The notes beneath the pieces are model-generated. The model did no database searches. It was not told the DNA's origin and saw nothing but the letters and a program-made list of their open reading frames with translations. Positions 44,026 to 51,679 of a stretch of 64,000 nucleotides of DNA are shown one piece after another. The position numbers and the translations under genes were made by a program. The stretch is from Clostridiales bacterium (GTDB taxonomy: Bacteria; Bacillota; Clostridia; Oscillospirales; CAG-272), in assembly GCA_012800735.1 (NCBI GenBank), contig JAAZIU010000004.1:35277-99276 (forward strand), in the 5' to 3' direction. How positions within the stretch are numbered: the first letter of the stretch is position 1; every line of letters starts with the position of its first letter.

Positions 44026-44718
44026 ATGGAAAAACCGGTAATAATAATAACACCGCAATATAACGAAAGCGGAAGCCGTATAAACGCGCCGATACGATAT
44101 GCCGAACTTTTCGGAAATGCGGGAGGTCTATGCCTCGTTACCCCTTTGGTTAAAAATAAAAATGATATCGAGCGTCTTGCCGAATTGTGTGACGGCGCTG
44201 TGTTTTCCGGAGGAGACGATGTTGATCCGATTTTATACGGCGAAGAGAAAGATCCGCTGTGCAGACTTGTGACGCGTGACAGAGACGATTTTGAAATAGC
44301 ATTTCTTCACGCTTGCATGAAATACAGAAAACCCGTTATAGGAATATGTCGCGGAATCCAGCTTATGAATGTAGCCCTCGGAGGAAGCCTTTTTCAACAT
44401 CTCGACGGTCATGGTGACGGTATTATACACGACGTGAACATAAAACCGGGCACTCTTCTCCATAAGATTATAGGACAAGAAACGATTAAAACAAACAGCT
44501 ATCATCATCAAATGGTCAAAAAGCCGGCAGACGGGCTTGTCATTTGCGCGACCGTTGAAGGCGGATATTGCGAAGCTTTTGAGCTTCCCGAATATCCTTT
44601 CTTTTTGGGAGTTCAGTGGCATCCGGAAGTTACTGCCGGCAGCGAATGCGATGTATGGTCGGATAAAATCATTGAAGCCTTTGTAAATGTTTGTGATTCA
44701 AGGAAAAGAATGAGGTGA
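44026..44718 (+). CDS. class I glutamine amidotransferase-like hydrolase (peptidase C26, PuuD-like)
   Basis: This 230-residue C26 peptidase has the nucleophile Cys in VIGICRGIQLMN (about 108) and the His-Glu of the triad in GVQWHPE (about 199-201). GGDDVDPILYGE (about 65) is typical for gamma-glutamyl-gamma-aminobutyrate hydrolases, which free an amine from a gamma-glutamyl conjugate. The start at 44026 is chosen because AAAGGAAA lies just upstream and the promoter overlaps the longer reading frame from 43942. The TIM-barrel isomerase gene follows after 3 nt with GAGGTG inside the end of this gene. The true substrate may differ from the E. coli PuuD one. Confidence 0.85.
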   Translation: MEKPVIIITPQYNESGSRINAPIRYAELFGNAGGLCLVTPLVKNKNDIERLAELCDGAVFSGGDDVDPILYGEEKDPLCRLVTRDRDDFEIAFLHACMKYRKPVIGICRGIQLMNVALGGSLFQHLDGHGDGIIHDVNIKPGTLLHKIIGQETIKTNSYHHQMVKKPADGLVICATVEGGYCEAFELPEYPFFLGVQWHPEVTAGSECDVWSDKIIEAFVNVCDSRKRMR

Positions 44719-44721
44719 ATT

Positions 44722-45636
44722 ATGCTTAATATAGGTTTATCTACTTACAGTATGCAGAAAGAAATCGATTCTGGAAGAATGGACGTAATCGAAGTAATGA
44801 GATTTGCCCATGAGATAGGCGCTTCGAATATCGAGCTTGTCCCTTTCGGTTACGCGCTTTATAACGATGAAACAGGTAAATTTAACGATTCGCTCATCGG
44901 GCAGATAGTTGAGGAATCTCAGTCTCTTTCGTTACCGCTTTCAAACTATGCCGTTTTGGGTGATTTATTGAAGCCTGACGCAGATGACAGAAAAAGGGAA
45001 ACAGAGCGCCTTATGCGGCATATAGATGTCGCGGCTAAATTAGGACTGAAACGAATGAGACATGATGTAAGTTCTTTCCGCCGGCCGCTTGAAACCAACA
45101 CCCCCTTGGATTTTGAAAGGGAATTTCCCTTAATGGTCGAAGCCTGTCGCGCGCTTGCCGATTATGCTTCTCAATACGGCATAACAACCATGGTGGAGAA
45201 TCACGGCTTTTTTGTCAACGGTGCTGATCGGGTTATTCGTTTATGGTCGGAAGTTAACAGAGAAAATTTCGGTCTTCTCTGCGATATAGGTAATTTTATC
45301 TGTGTGGAAGACGATCCGGTTGTTGCTGTTAAAAAAGTGTTAGAATATGTCAGAATGTTTCATCTAAAAGATTTCTATGTTCGCCGCACCGAAAAACTTC
45401 CCGAACTCGGCGGACTTTTCCGTTGCGACAGCGGGAATTGGTTCTCGTCTAACAGCGGCAGATATTTGCTCCGAGGTTCGATTTTAGGTCAAGGAGATCT
45501 TGATATTGAATCAATTTTCGATGAGATAAAGGCATTCAACCCTGATGTTCCTGCTACAGTTGAATTTGAGGGCATGGAATCGTCGGAAGCCGGAGCAGAA
45601 ATGGGCATCAAAGCGGCATTGTATTATTTACGGTAA
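44722..45636 (+). CDS. sugar phosphate isomerase/epimerase-like TIM-barrel protein
   Basis: This 304-residue protein has the AP-endonuclease-2/xylose-isomerase-like barrel. Metal-ligand positions are suggested by IELVPFG (Glu, about 38), TTMVENHGF (Glu, about 153), GLLCDIGNF (Asp, about 188), FHLKDFY (His/Asp, about 219) and VEFEGMESS (Glu, about 276). Such enzymes isomerise or epimerise sugars or inositols, or act on keto-sugar derivatives. It begins with GAGGTG 5 nt upstream and lies 3 nt after the C26 gene. The pairing gives no clear pathway. The substrate is not determinable from sequence. Confidence 0.85.
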   Translation: MLNIGLSTYSMQKEIDSGRMDVIEVMRFAHEIGASNIELVPFGYALYNDETGKFNDSLIGQIVEESQSLSLPLSNYAVLGDLLKPDADDRKRETERLMRHIDVAAKLGLKRMRHDVSSFRRPLETNTPLDFEREFPLMVEACRALADYASQYGITTMVENHGFFVNGADRVIRLWSEVNRENFGLLCDIGNFICVEDDPVVAVKKVLEYVRMFHLKDFYVRRTEKLPELGGLFRCDSGNWFSSNSGRYLLRGSILGQGDLDIESIFDEIKAFNPDVPATVEFEGMESSEAGAEMGIKAALYYLR

Positions 45637-45682
45637 TAAATCTTCGGATTTTATTCTTCGTTTTTCTTAACGGTTTTTGCAA

Positions 45683-46453
45683 ATGAATCTTTACGAAACT
45701 ATGCTTTCCATCGAATATTCGCTGATTTTAGGTCAGGAATACGACACTGTTGCAAAGAGAGCGGTTGTTAACCAACTGCTCTCTCATCGAAGTAAATACA
45801 GCGATGTGCAAAAGTTTCATGCCGGCATTGCGGCATCGCTGCATTACGGCAGATACTCCGCTTTCGATGAATACGGCTTGTCCCCGATGTATCCTCAACT
45901 TTTTATTCCACCCTATATAAATACCACCGAAGCTGACTACGGCAACTCCCCTTACGGGACAAAATATCGACTTGTTACCGGATATATGCCGAAAACTTTG
46001 TTGCTATCCTCAAATGCATATGAGCTTGGAATAATGCGGCTGCTAAGTTTGTTCGGACATGAAGATAAGACGGTCGAGCGCATGAACAGGGATGTAATTG
46101 AAAGGCTTGAAAAAGGGATATTACGTAATTTTAAAGTTAGAGGATTGAAAAATGAACACTATCTTCTCGCCGTTTCGGTATTAAGATTTATATGTCAATC
46201 AACCTTAGATACGGGATTGATTAAGTATCTTGTGAATATTTTGGAAGATTCCGAAAATCAAAAAAACCGCTGCGAAAACGAAATAATTTTCAAATATCTG
46301 GCTTATTCCGAAATTCCGTCGGCAATAATCAGAGATACGCTGTTGCTTTATCGCCATGATATAATGAACCGACTTGACAACATATCTGAAATTGATCCGC
46401 TTACGCCTCGGATATTAAACTCTTGTTTAAATATAACAAACGATTATATATGA
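45683..46453 (+). CDS. hypothetical protein
   Basis: I do not recognise this 256-residue protein. It is soluble, helix-rich and rich in Tyr and Leu, with an aromatic central part (SPMYPQLFIPPYINTT, about 72-87, and GTKYRLVTGYMPKT). A second half of amphipathic helices follows. No metal motif, signal peptide or membrane segment is seen. The ATG at 45683 is preferred over a TTG two codons earlier; neither has a good ribosome binding site. The stop overlaps the start of the DUF1294 protein as ATGA, so the two products may work together. It is the third gene in line after the TIM-barrel isomerase, with a 46-nt gap. Confidence 0.6.
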   Translation: MNLYETMLSIEYSLILGQEYDTVAKRAVVNQLLSHRSKYSDVQKFHAGIAASLHYGRYSAFDEYGLSPMYPQLFIPPYINTTEADYGNSPYGTKYRLVTGYMPKTLLLSSNAYELGIMRLLSLFGHEDKTVERMNRDVIERLEKGILRNFKVRGLKNEHYLLAVSVLRFICQSTLDTGLIKYLVNILEDSENQKNRCENEIIFKYLAYSEIPSAIIRDTLLLYRHDIMNRLDNISEIDPLTPRILNSCLNITNDYI

Positions 46454-46734
46454 CGCCCGATATTTTATTCATATATATAACCGCCGTATCAATTATCTCG
46501 GCGGTAATGACAGTTTATGACAAAACTGCTGCAAAATACGGAAAAAGAAGAATACCTGAAAGCGTTCTTCTTTTAGTCGCCTTCTTGGGAGGCGGAGCGG
46601 CAGAATACATAACTATGCTGGTAGTCCGTCATAAGACAAAGCATATGTTATTTATGGTTTCGCTGCCGCTCATAATATTGCTTCAAGTTATTTTAATTTT
46701 ATTTGCTTATCATAGCGGATATATAAAATTTTAA
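46450..46734 (+). CDS. DUF1294 membrane protein
   Basis: This 94-residue protein fits the DUF1294 family. Three hydrophobic segments (about 5-22, 38-55, 67-90) are present, with the family sequence YDKTAAKYGKRRIPE (about 25-39), the glycine-rich LGGGAAEYITM and the RHKTKH segment between helices. The start at 46450 overlaps the previous stop, which shows tight coupling. The family function is unknown, though homologues can be fused to nucleic-acid-binding cold-shock domains. It is followed by the minus-strand tRNA pair. Confidence 0.8.
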   Translation: MTPDILFIYITAVSIISAVMTVYDKTAAKYGKRRIPESVLLLVAFLGGGAAEYITMLVVRHKTKHMLFMVSLPLIILLQVILILFAYHSGYIKF

Positions 46735-46752
46735 GTTAATTGACTTATGGCA

Positions 46753-46789
46753 TAAAATAAAAAACTCGCCAATGAAATTCATTGACGAG
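46753..46789 (-). terminator. terminator of the tRNA-Met/Glu transcript
   Basis: On the minus strand the stem built from CTCG-C-CAATGAA and TTCATTG-A-CGAG (plus-strand reading) lies directly after tRNA-Glu and is followed by a run of T. Confidence 0.85.
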
Positions 46790-46795
46790 CCTAAG

Positions 46796-46870
46796 TGGTG
46801 ACCCGTAGCGGAATCGAACCGCTGTTACAGCCGTGAAAGGGCCGTGTCTTAACCTCTTGACCAACGGGCC
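46796..46870 (-). tRNA. tRNA-Glu (TTC)
   Basis: A 75-nt cloverleaf on the minus strand with anticodon loop CTTTCAC (TTC), acceptor stem GGCCCGT/ACGGGTC and an encoded CCA. It follows the elongator tRNA-Met by 2 nt and is followed by a terminator. Confidence 0.95.
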
Positions 46871-46872
46871 TT

Positions 46873-46949
46873 TGGTAGCGAAAGTCGGATTCGAACCAAC
46901 GACAAACCGGGTATGAACCGGTTGCTCTAACCAACTGAGCTATTTCGCC
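46873..46949 (-). tRNA. elongator tRNA-Met (CAT)
   Basis: A 77-nt cloverleaf on the minus strand with anticodon loop TTCATAC. The acceptor stem starts with a G-T wobble, so it lacks the initiator C-A end. CCA is encoded. A lysidine-modified tRNA-Ile is possible for a CAT anticodon, but the acceptor and stem sequence fits elongator Met. Confidence 0.9.
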
Positions 46950-46976
46950 GAGTGCCGCTCACACAACGGCTTTAAT

Positions 46977-47005
46977 ATTATATCATAAACGTCGTGTTTT
47001 GTCAA
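46977..47005 (-). promoter_or_regulatory. promoter of the tRNA-Met/Glu pair
   Basis: Perfect minus-strand TTGACA (47005-47000) and TATAAT (46982-46977) with a 17-bp spacer. Confidence 0.92.
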
Positions 47006-47089
47006 GAGTAAATTTTATGTTTTTTATATCATTGCAAATATTGTTATAAATCGCTTAATATTACAATTATGACAACTCGGATTTTTTAC

Positions 47090-47118
47090 TTGACAATTCA
47101 AATCAAATATGATATAAT
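47090..47118 (+). promoter_or_regulatory. promoter of tRNA-Gln
   Basis: Perfect TTGACA (47090-47095) and TATAAT (47113-47118) with a 17-bp spacer, 11 nt before tRNA-Gln. Confidence 0.93.
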
Positions 47119-47129
47119 AACACAATCAT

Positions 47130-47204
47130 TGGGGTATCGCCAAGCGGTAAGGCAAAGGACTTTGACTCCTTCACTCGGTGGTTCGAATCTACCTACCCCA
47201 GCCA
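47130..47204 (+). tRNA. tRNA-Gln (TTG)
   Basis: A 75-nt cloverleaf with anticodon loop CTTTGAC (TTG), acceptor stem TGGGGTA/TACCCCA, discriminator G and an encoded CCA. It is a single-gene transcript with its own promoter and terminator. Confidence 0.95.
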
Positions 47205-47205
47205 G

Positions 47206-47230
47206 AAACCGGAAAAAATCCGGTTTTTTT
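47206..47230 (+). terminator. terminator of tRNA-Gln
   Basis: AAACCGGA and TCCGGTTT pair around an A-rich loop and run into seven T, two bases after the CCA end. Confidence 0.92.
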
Positions 47231-47243
47231 ATTTCATTAATTA

Positions 47244-47272
47244 TTGCATTTTATCCTTTGATATGATATAAT
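47244..47272 (+). promoter_or_regulatory. promoter of the DUF1080 gene
   Basis: TTGCAT (47244-47249) and TATAAT (47267-47272) with a 17-bp spacer, 45 nt before the ATG. Confidence 0.75.
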
Positions 47273-47317
47273 CAAATAAGTTCAAATAACAAAAAGAATT
47301 TAAAGGAGAATCGCATC

Positions 47318-47905
47318 ATGGCTGAAAAGATAATTTTGTTTGACAGAGATAAAATTAATGATTTTGTTCATCTCGACGGCTCGGAAATCAAGTGGGCAGT
47401 AGAATACGGTAACATGACTGTTGTTCCGGGTACCGGTAATATTATCTCAAAGGAAACATTCGGCGACGCTCAGCTTCATCTCGAATTCAGGCTGCCTTAT
47501 ATGCCGGATAGAGAAGGACAGTTCAGAGCCAACAGCGGAGTTTATATCCATGGCTGCTATGAAGTACAGGTACTTGATTCATATGGTAAATTTCCTCCCG
47601 CCGATGATGATTGTTCTGCGATTTACAATCTCTTGACTCCCGAAATAAACGCCTGTCTTCCTCCTCTTGAATGGCAGACTTATGATCTGATTATAAGAGC
47701 TCCGAGGTTCAATGCAGACGGAAGCATAAAAGAAAATGCAAGACTTACCGCGCTGCACAACGGCATTGTTGTGCATAACAACGCCGAACTTCCCCGATGC
47801 ACGCCCGGAGGAACAAGCGGAGTTCCCCTTACCGAAGGTCCGGTAATGCTCCAGGATCACGGCGATCCAGTATGCTACCGCAATGTCTGGGTAATGAAAC
47901 TCTAA
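47318..47905 (+). CDS. DUF1080 (3-keto-disaccharide hydrolase-like) protein
   Basis: This 195-residue protein is a single DUF1080 domain with a concanavalin-like jelly-roll fold. Motifs are TFGDAQLHLEFRLP (about 47-60), FRANSGVYIHGCYEVQVLDSYG (split by a Gly turn, about 69-90), EWQTYDLIIRAPRF and the terminal GPVMLQDHGDPVCYRNVWV. DUF1080 enzymes are linked to cleavage of 3-keto-disaccharides. Most are secreted, but this one has no signal peptide. It is a single-gene unit with promoter and terminator, and AAAGGAG before the ATG. No 3-keto-glycoside-forming oxidoreductase gene is adjacent. Confidence 0.87.
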   Translation: MAEKIILFDRDKINDFVHLDGSEIKWAVEYGNMTVVPGTGNIISKETFGDAQLHLEFRLPYMPDREGQFRANSGVYIHGCYEVQVLDSYGKFPPADDDCSAIYNLLTPEINACLPPLEWQTYDLIIRAPRFNADGSIKENARLTALHNGIVVHNNAELPRCTPGGTSGVPLTEGPVMLQDHGDPVCYRNVWVMKL

Positions 47906-47913
47906 ATAAAACC

Positions 47914-47941
47914 ACCTTCCGGATTTACTGGAAGGTTTTTT
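47914..47941 (+). terminator. terminator of the DUF1080 gene
   Basis: ACCTTCC and GGAAGGT form a 7-bp stem around a GGATTTACT-type loop, followed by six T. Confidence 0.88.
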
Positions 47942-48024
47942 AGTTCTTGAATGATCTGATACAAATTAAGACAAATAATATGGTATATAATTGTATCATA
48001 TTTGTGAATTATAACATCTCTGAC

Positions 48025-48052
48025 TTGAAAAAAAACTTAAATGCTGTATAAT
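48025..48052 (+). promoter_or_regulatory. promoter of the aminotransferase-trpS operon
   Basis: TTGAAA (48025-48030) and TATAAT (48047-48052) with a 16-bp spacer. The transcription start would fall near 48060, giving a leader of about 165 nt. Confidence 0.75.
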
Positions 48053-48078
48053 ATAATATATTGAATATAAAGTAATTT

Positions 48079-48196
48079 CCGGCGCTTTTAGAACGAAACG
48101 CGCAGCATTTCACTAAGAAAAATAAGCCGGTTGATACCGCAGAGATGCAAAGCCTCCGTTCCGGCGTTTACCGCCTCGGACAGAGGTTTGTTTTTT
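48079..48196 (+). promoter_or_regulatory. T-box-like transcription attenuator
   Basis: The leader contains GCCGG (48126-48130), which can pair either with CCGGC upstream (48079-48083) or with CCGGC inside a terminator hairpin downstream (48161-48165). That hairpin (CCTC 48153-48156 with GAGG 48183-48186, inner GGCG/CGCC) runs into TTTGTTTTTT. The segment CGGTTGATACCGCAGA (48128-48143) resembles the T-box core GGGTGGTACCGCGA, but the tRNA-pairing TGG is TGA here. A full T-box stem I is not obvious. Attenuation is well supported by the mutually exclusive pairings; the ligand (uncharged tRNA, perhaps Trp because trpS follows) is inference. Confidence 0.6.
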
Positions 48197-48223
48197 AAGA
48201 AAATATTTTATGAGGTGTTTTTT

Positions 48224-49414
48224 ATGGAATATAAAATATCCGACAAGCTTGCTTCAATGAAGCCGTCAGCTATAAGAGAAATATTCAAATCTCTAACAGA
48301 TCCGTCGATAATCGCATTCGCTGCCGGCAACCCCGCGCCGGAATCGTTCCCTGTTGATGATATGAAGAGAATAGGAGCTTGGATTTTTGAAAATGAGCCG
48401 GTCAAAGCTCTTCAGTATTCGATAACAGAGGGATATCCCCCTTTGGTGGAAGCGGTTAAAGCTCGCCTCAAGAATAAATTCAATATTGGCCGCGATTTCG
48501 ACGGCACTATAATAGTATCCGGCGGTCAGCAGGGACTTGAGCTCGCCTGTAAAACAATGTGCAATGAGGGAGATGTCGTTATCTGCGAAAATCCGAGCTT
48601 CATTGGCGCTTTGAATGCTTATCGCTCAAACGGAGCTAAGCTTGTCGGCGTTCCGCTTGATGATGATGGGATAGACACTTCGCTGCTCGAAAAAGCGCTC
48701 AAAGAAAATCCAAACGCCAAACTTATTTATACAATTCCCACCTTCCATAATCCGGCCGGGATTACTACAACTTTAGAACGCCGCCGCGAGCTATACAACC
48801 TTGCGAAAAAATACGGTGTTTTGATTCTTGAGGACAATCCTTACGGTGAGCTGCGCTTTAAAGGCGAGGAAATTCCGACTCTCAAAAGCATGGATGAAGA
48901 CGGCATTGTCATCTACTGCGGCTCCTTCTCAAAGGTACTAAGCGCCGGCATGAGGATTGGTTTTGTTTGCGCTCCCTCAGAAGTTCTGCAAAAGATGGTT
49001 GTTGCAAAGCAGGTCGAAGATGTCCATACGAATGCATATTTCCAGATCCTTGTCGATCATTATATTCGCGAATGTGATTTTGACGCTCATATAGAAGGAA
49101 TACGCGCACTTTACCGAGAAAAAAGCTCTCTTATGCTGTCAGAGCTTGATAAACTTAAAGATACCGGCTTGAAATTTACTCGACCGGAAGGCGGATTGTT
49201 TATCTGGTGCACATTACCGAAGGGAATATCTCTTGACAGCTTTATAAAAGAAGCCATGTCAAGAAAACTCGCCGTTGTTCCCGGAACGGCATTTAACTGC
49301 GATGTTTCGGCTCCGTCGGATAGCTTCAGAATCACCTATTCGACTCCGTCCGAAGATGAGATTGTTCGCGGCGTCAGAATAATCGGTGAATCTCTCAAGG
49401 AGCTTTCAAAATGA
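48224..49414 (+). CDS. PLP-dependent aminotransferase (class I/II, 2-aminoadipate/KAT-like)
   Basis: This 396-residue aminotransferase has fold type I features. These are SGGQQGLELACK (about 102-113), the aromatic/Asn segment FHNPAGITT (about 174-182), LEDNPYGELRF with the PLP-binding Asp and Tyr (about 204-214), and SFSKVLSAGMRIGFV with the PLP lysine (about 236). Relatives use 2-aminoadipate, branched-chain or aromatic amino acids. I reject the longer frame from 48131, since it lies in the attenuator. The ATG at 48224 has GAGGTG 6 nt upstream. Its last codons overlap trpS by 4 nt, which suggests a tryptophan- or aromatic-related role, but this is inference. Confidence 0.88.
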   Translation: MEYKISDKLASMKPSAIREIFKSLTDPSIIAFAAGNPAPESFPVDDMKRIGAWIFENEPVKALQYSITEGYPPLVEAVKARLKNKFNIGRDFDGTIIVSGGQQGLELACKTMCNEGDVVICENPSFIGALNAYRSNGAKLVGVPLDDDGIDTSLLEKALKENPNAKLIYTIPTFHNPAGITTTLERRRELYNLAKKYGVLILEDNPYGELRFKGEEIPTLKSMDEDGIVIYCGSFSKVLSAGMRIGFVCAPSEVLQKMVVAKQVEDVHTNAYFQILVDHYIRECDFDAHIEGIRALYREKSSLMLSELDKLKDTGLKFTRPEGGLFIWCTLPKGISLDSFIKEAMSRKLAVVPGTAFNCDVSAPSDSFRITYSTPSEDEIVRGVRIIGESLKELSK

Positions 49415-50448
49415 GCGAAGATAAAATAAACGCAACAGAAAACATAAAAAACGAAAAAAAGAAAAGAATATTTTCCGGAATTCAACCGAGCGGAACTTTG
49501 ACATTAGGCAATTATATCGGCGCAATACGAAATTTTCTGCTGCTTTCCGGCGAATACGACTGCTTATACTGCGTAGTAGACGAACATGCAATAACCGTTC
49601 GTCAGGTGCCGGCTGAGCTGCGCCGTCATACATACGAGACACTTGCAATATATATAGCGTGCGGTCTTTCGCCTGAAGAGAACATACTGTTTATTCAGAG
49701 CCACGTTCATCAGCATGCGGAATTAAGCTGGATTCTCGGTTGCTACGCCATGTTCGGCGAGTTGTCAAGGATGACACAGTTTAAAGACAAGTCTGCTAAT
49801 AACTCTGAAAATATAAATGCTGGTCTTTTCACCTATCCGGTCCTTATGGCGGCGGATATACTTCTGTATCAGGCAGATCTTGTCCCGGTCGGGATCGATC
49901 AGAAGCAGCATCTTGAGCTTGCAAGAACTATTGCCGAACGATTTAACGGTATCTACGGAGATACATTTGTGGTTCCTGACGGCTATATTCCCGAAGTCGG
50001 AATGAAAATCATGTCGCTTGCCGAACCGACAAAGAAAATGTCAAAATCGGATACAAATGTCAACGGATATGTCGCTATACTTGACGAGCCCGACACGATA
50101 ATCCGGAAATTCCGCCGAGCCGTTACCGACTCTGACTCAACGGTTAGATACGCTGAAGGTAAAGACGGAATTAACAATCTTATGTCAATATATTCATCCT
50201 TTACCGGAAAAAGCTACAATGAGATTGAATCTGAATTTGAAGGAAAAGGGTACGGCGATTTCAAAACAGCCGTCGGGGAAACCGTCTCAGACGGATTAAA
50301 ACCAATTCGGACAGAATTCAACCGCCTCATGACTGATAAATCTTATCTTGAGTCGGTTATGAAGCAAGGAGCTGAGCAGGCCGGCCGTCTTGCCGAAAGA
50401 ACTCTAAAAAAAGTTCAGAAAAAGCTTGGTTTCGTGCTGCTCAAATAA
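49411..50448 (+). CDS. trpS: tryptophanyl-tRNA synthetase
   Basis: This 345-residue class I synthetase charges tRNA-Trp. Motifs: FSGIQPSGTLTLGNYIGA (HIGH-like TLGN, about 20-38), the tryptophan pocket with NAGLFTYPVLMAADILLYQ (about 134-152) and PVGIDQKQHLELAR (about 157-170), then the KMSKS-type PTKKMSKSD (about 207-215). Length is typical for bacterial TrpS. Its ATG overlaps the aminotransferase stop as ATGA, so its synthesis follows that gene and the attenuator leader. The WecA/TagO-like gene starts 22 nt downstream. Confidence 0.97.
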   Translation: MSEDKINATENIKNEKKKRIFSGIQPSGTLTLGNYIGAIRNFLLLSGEYDCLYCVVDEHAITVRQVPAELRRHTYETLAIYIACGLSPEENILFIQSHVHQHAELSWILGCYAMFGELSRMTQFKDKSANNSENINAGLFTYPVLMAADILLYQADLVPVGIDQKQHLELARTIAERFNGIYGDTFVVPDGYIPEVGMKIMSLAEPTKKMSKSDTNVNGYVAILDEPDTIIRKFRRAVTDSDSTVRYAEGKDGINNLMSIYSSFTGKSYNEIESEFEGKGYGDFKTAVGETVSDGLKPIRTEFNRLMTDKSYLESVMKQGAEQAGRLAERTLKKVQKKLGFVLLK

Positions 50449-50470
50449 TGACTTCCTCGGAGTTGATACA

Positions 50471-51679
50471 ATGCAGATTACAGTCAATGAGATAATATAT
50501 GCGGTGTCGGCAATGCTTTTCGCGGCGTTGATGGCGTTTACATCCACCCCGATTTCTATGGTATTTGCTCATAAAATCGGAGCTATCGACATCCCTAAAG
50601 ACAACCGCCGGATGCATAACCGCCCTATCCCCCGCATCGGCGGAATCGCCATTTATTTTGCATTTGCCTTTACCTCAATACTTTTTTGCGAACATTCAAA
50701 GACTCTGTTTACAATACTTATTGGCGGACTTGTTCTTGCCGTTGTAGGTATTTTCGACGATATAAAGGATCTCAGAGCGTGGATAAAGCTTTTAGCTCAG
50801 ATAGCTGTAGCTGCTTTAGCGGTATTCAACGGTTTCAGAATTCAGTTTATTAATATATCCGGTGATTATCTGCCTTTTCCTTTATGGTTATCGGTACTGG
50901 TTTCAATGGCTTGGATCATAGGCATGACAAATGCAATCAATCTCATCGACGGTCTTGACGGGCTTTCCTGCGGTGTTTCGATAATCGGCTCGCTGTCTTT
51001 GCTTTTAGTTATGCTTACCCGCAATCCGATTCCTTCGTCAGCGATAATCATAGCTCTTCTGGCAGCTTCTTGTCTTGGTTTCCTTCCATATAACTTCTAT
51101 CCAGCAAAAACATTCATGGGAGATACCGGAGCGCTGTTTCTCGGCTATACAATGGCGGTTTTGAGTATCGACGGTGTCTTCAAATGGCACGCTGTTATCT
51201 CGTTCGTAATTCCGATAGCAATATTCGGATACCCGCTGTTTGAAACAGTTTTCTCTTTCTTCAGAAGAGTCTATAACAAAAAGAACCCATTCAAAGGCGA
51301 TAAAGAACATATACACCACAGACTGATAAACTTAGGATTCAATCAAAAGCAATCGGTGGGCATATTATATGCGATATCCGGAATACTCAGCTTGTCGGCC
51401 GTTATGTTTACCAACACAAAACTGATACAAGCGTCCGCAATGCTTTTAGCGGCAGTTGTTATATTTATAGTTGAACTTAAAATAATAAAGAATCCTACAA
51501 CAAGAATACAAGGCGGTTTTCATTTAAAGGACTGCAACAGCAAACCTGGCGAGCATAAAACACCCGCAGAAGTAAACGATGAAGTCTTATCGGAGAATCA
51601 GGATACATCTGTTAATAATATTGTTTCATTGAATGAAAACCAGCCCGAAGGTGCGGATGATGAACGGGAACGGCAATAA
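50471..51679 (+). CDS. undecaprenyl-phosphate N-acetylglucosaminyl 1-phosphate transferase (WecA/TagO-like)
   Basis: This 402-residue MraY/WecA-family membrane enzyme would transfer GlcNAc-1-phosphate (or a related sugar phosphate) to undecaprenyl phosphate, the first step of wall polymer synthesis. It has about ten helices with GIFDDIKDLRAWIKL (the DD motif, about 96-110), NAINLIDGLDGLSCG (catalytic NxxN-D, about 157-171), FMGDTGALFLGY (about 217) and HIHHRLINLGF (loop V, about 282). The start at 50471 is set by GGAG 8 nt upstream. A hydrophilic 60-residue C-terminal tail follows the last helix. The next gene starts inside its 3' end. Confidence 0.9.
   Translation: MQITVNEIIYAVSAMLFAALMAFTSTPISMVFAHKIGAIDIPKDNRRMHNRPIPRIGGIAIYFAFAFTSILFCEHSKTLFTILIGGLVLAVVGIFDDIKDLRAWIKLLAQIAVAALAVFNGFRIQFINISGDYLPFPLWLSVLVSMAWIIGMTNAINLIDGLDGLSCGVSIIGSLSLLLVMLTRNPIPSSAIIIALLAASCLGFLPYNFYPAKTFMGDTGALFLGYTMAVLSIDGVFKWHAVISFVIPIAIFGYPLFETVFSFFRRVYNKKNPFKGDKEHIHHRLINLGFNQKQSVGILYAISGILSLSAVMFTNTKLIQASAMLLAAVVIFIVELKIIKNPTTRIQGGFHLKDCNSKPGEHKTPAEVNDEVLSENQDTSVNNIVSLNENQPEGADDERERQ

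Noticed and set aside
46873-46949. Reading this CAT-anticodon tRNA as a second initiator or as tRNA-Ile2
   Set aside because: The acceptor end is a G-T pair followed by normal pairs, not the initiator C-A end, and the sequence resembles elongator Met. Ile2 is not excluded but is less likely.
48131-48223. Upstream extension of the aminotransferase reading frame
   Set aside because: It runs through the terminator and T tract of the attenuator. The ATG at 48224 has a proper GAGGTG and matches family N termini.
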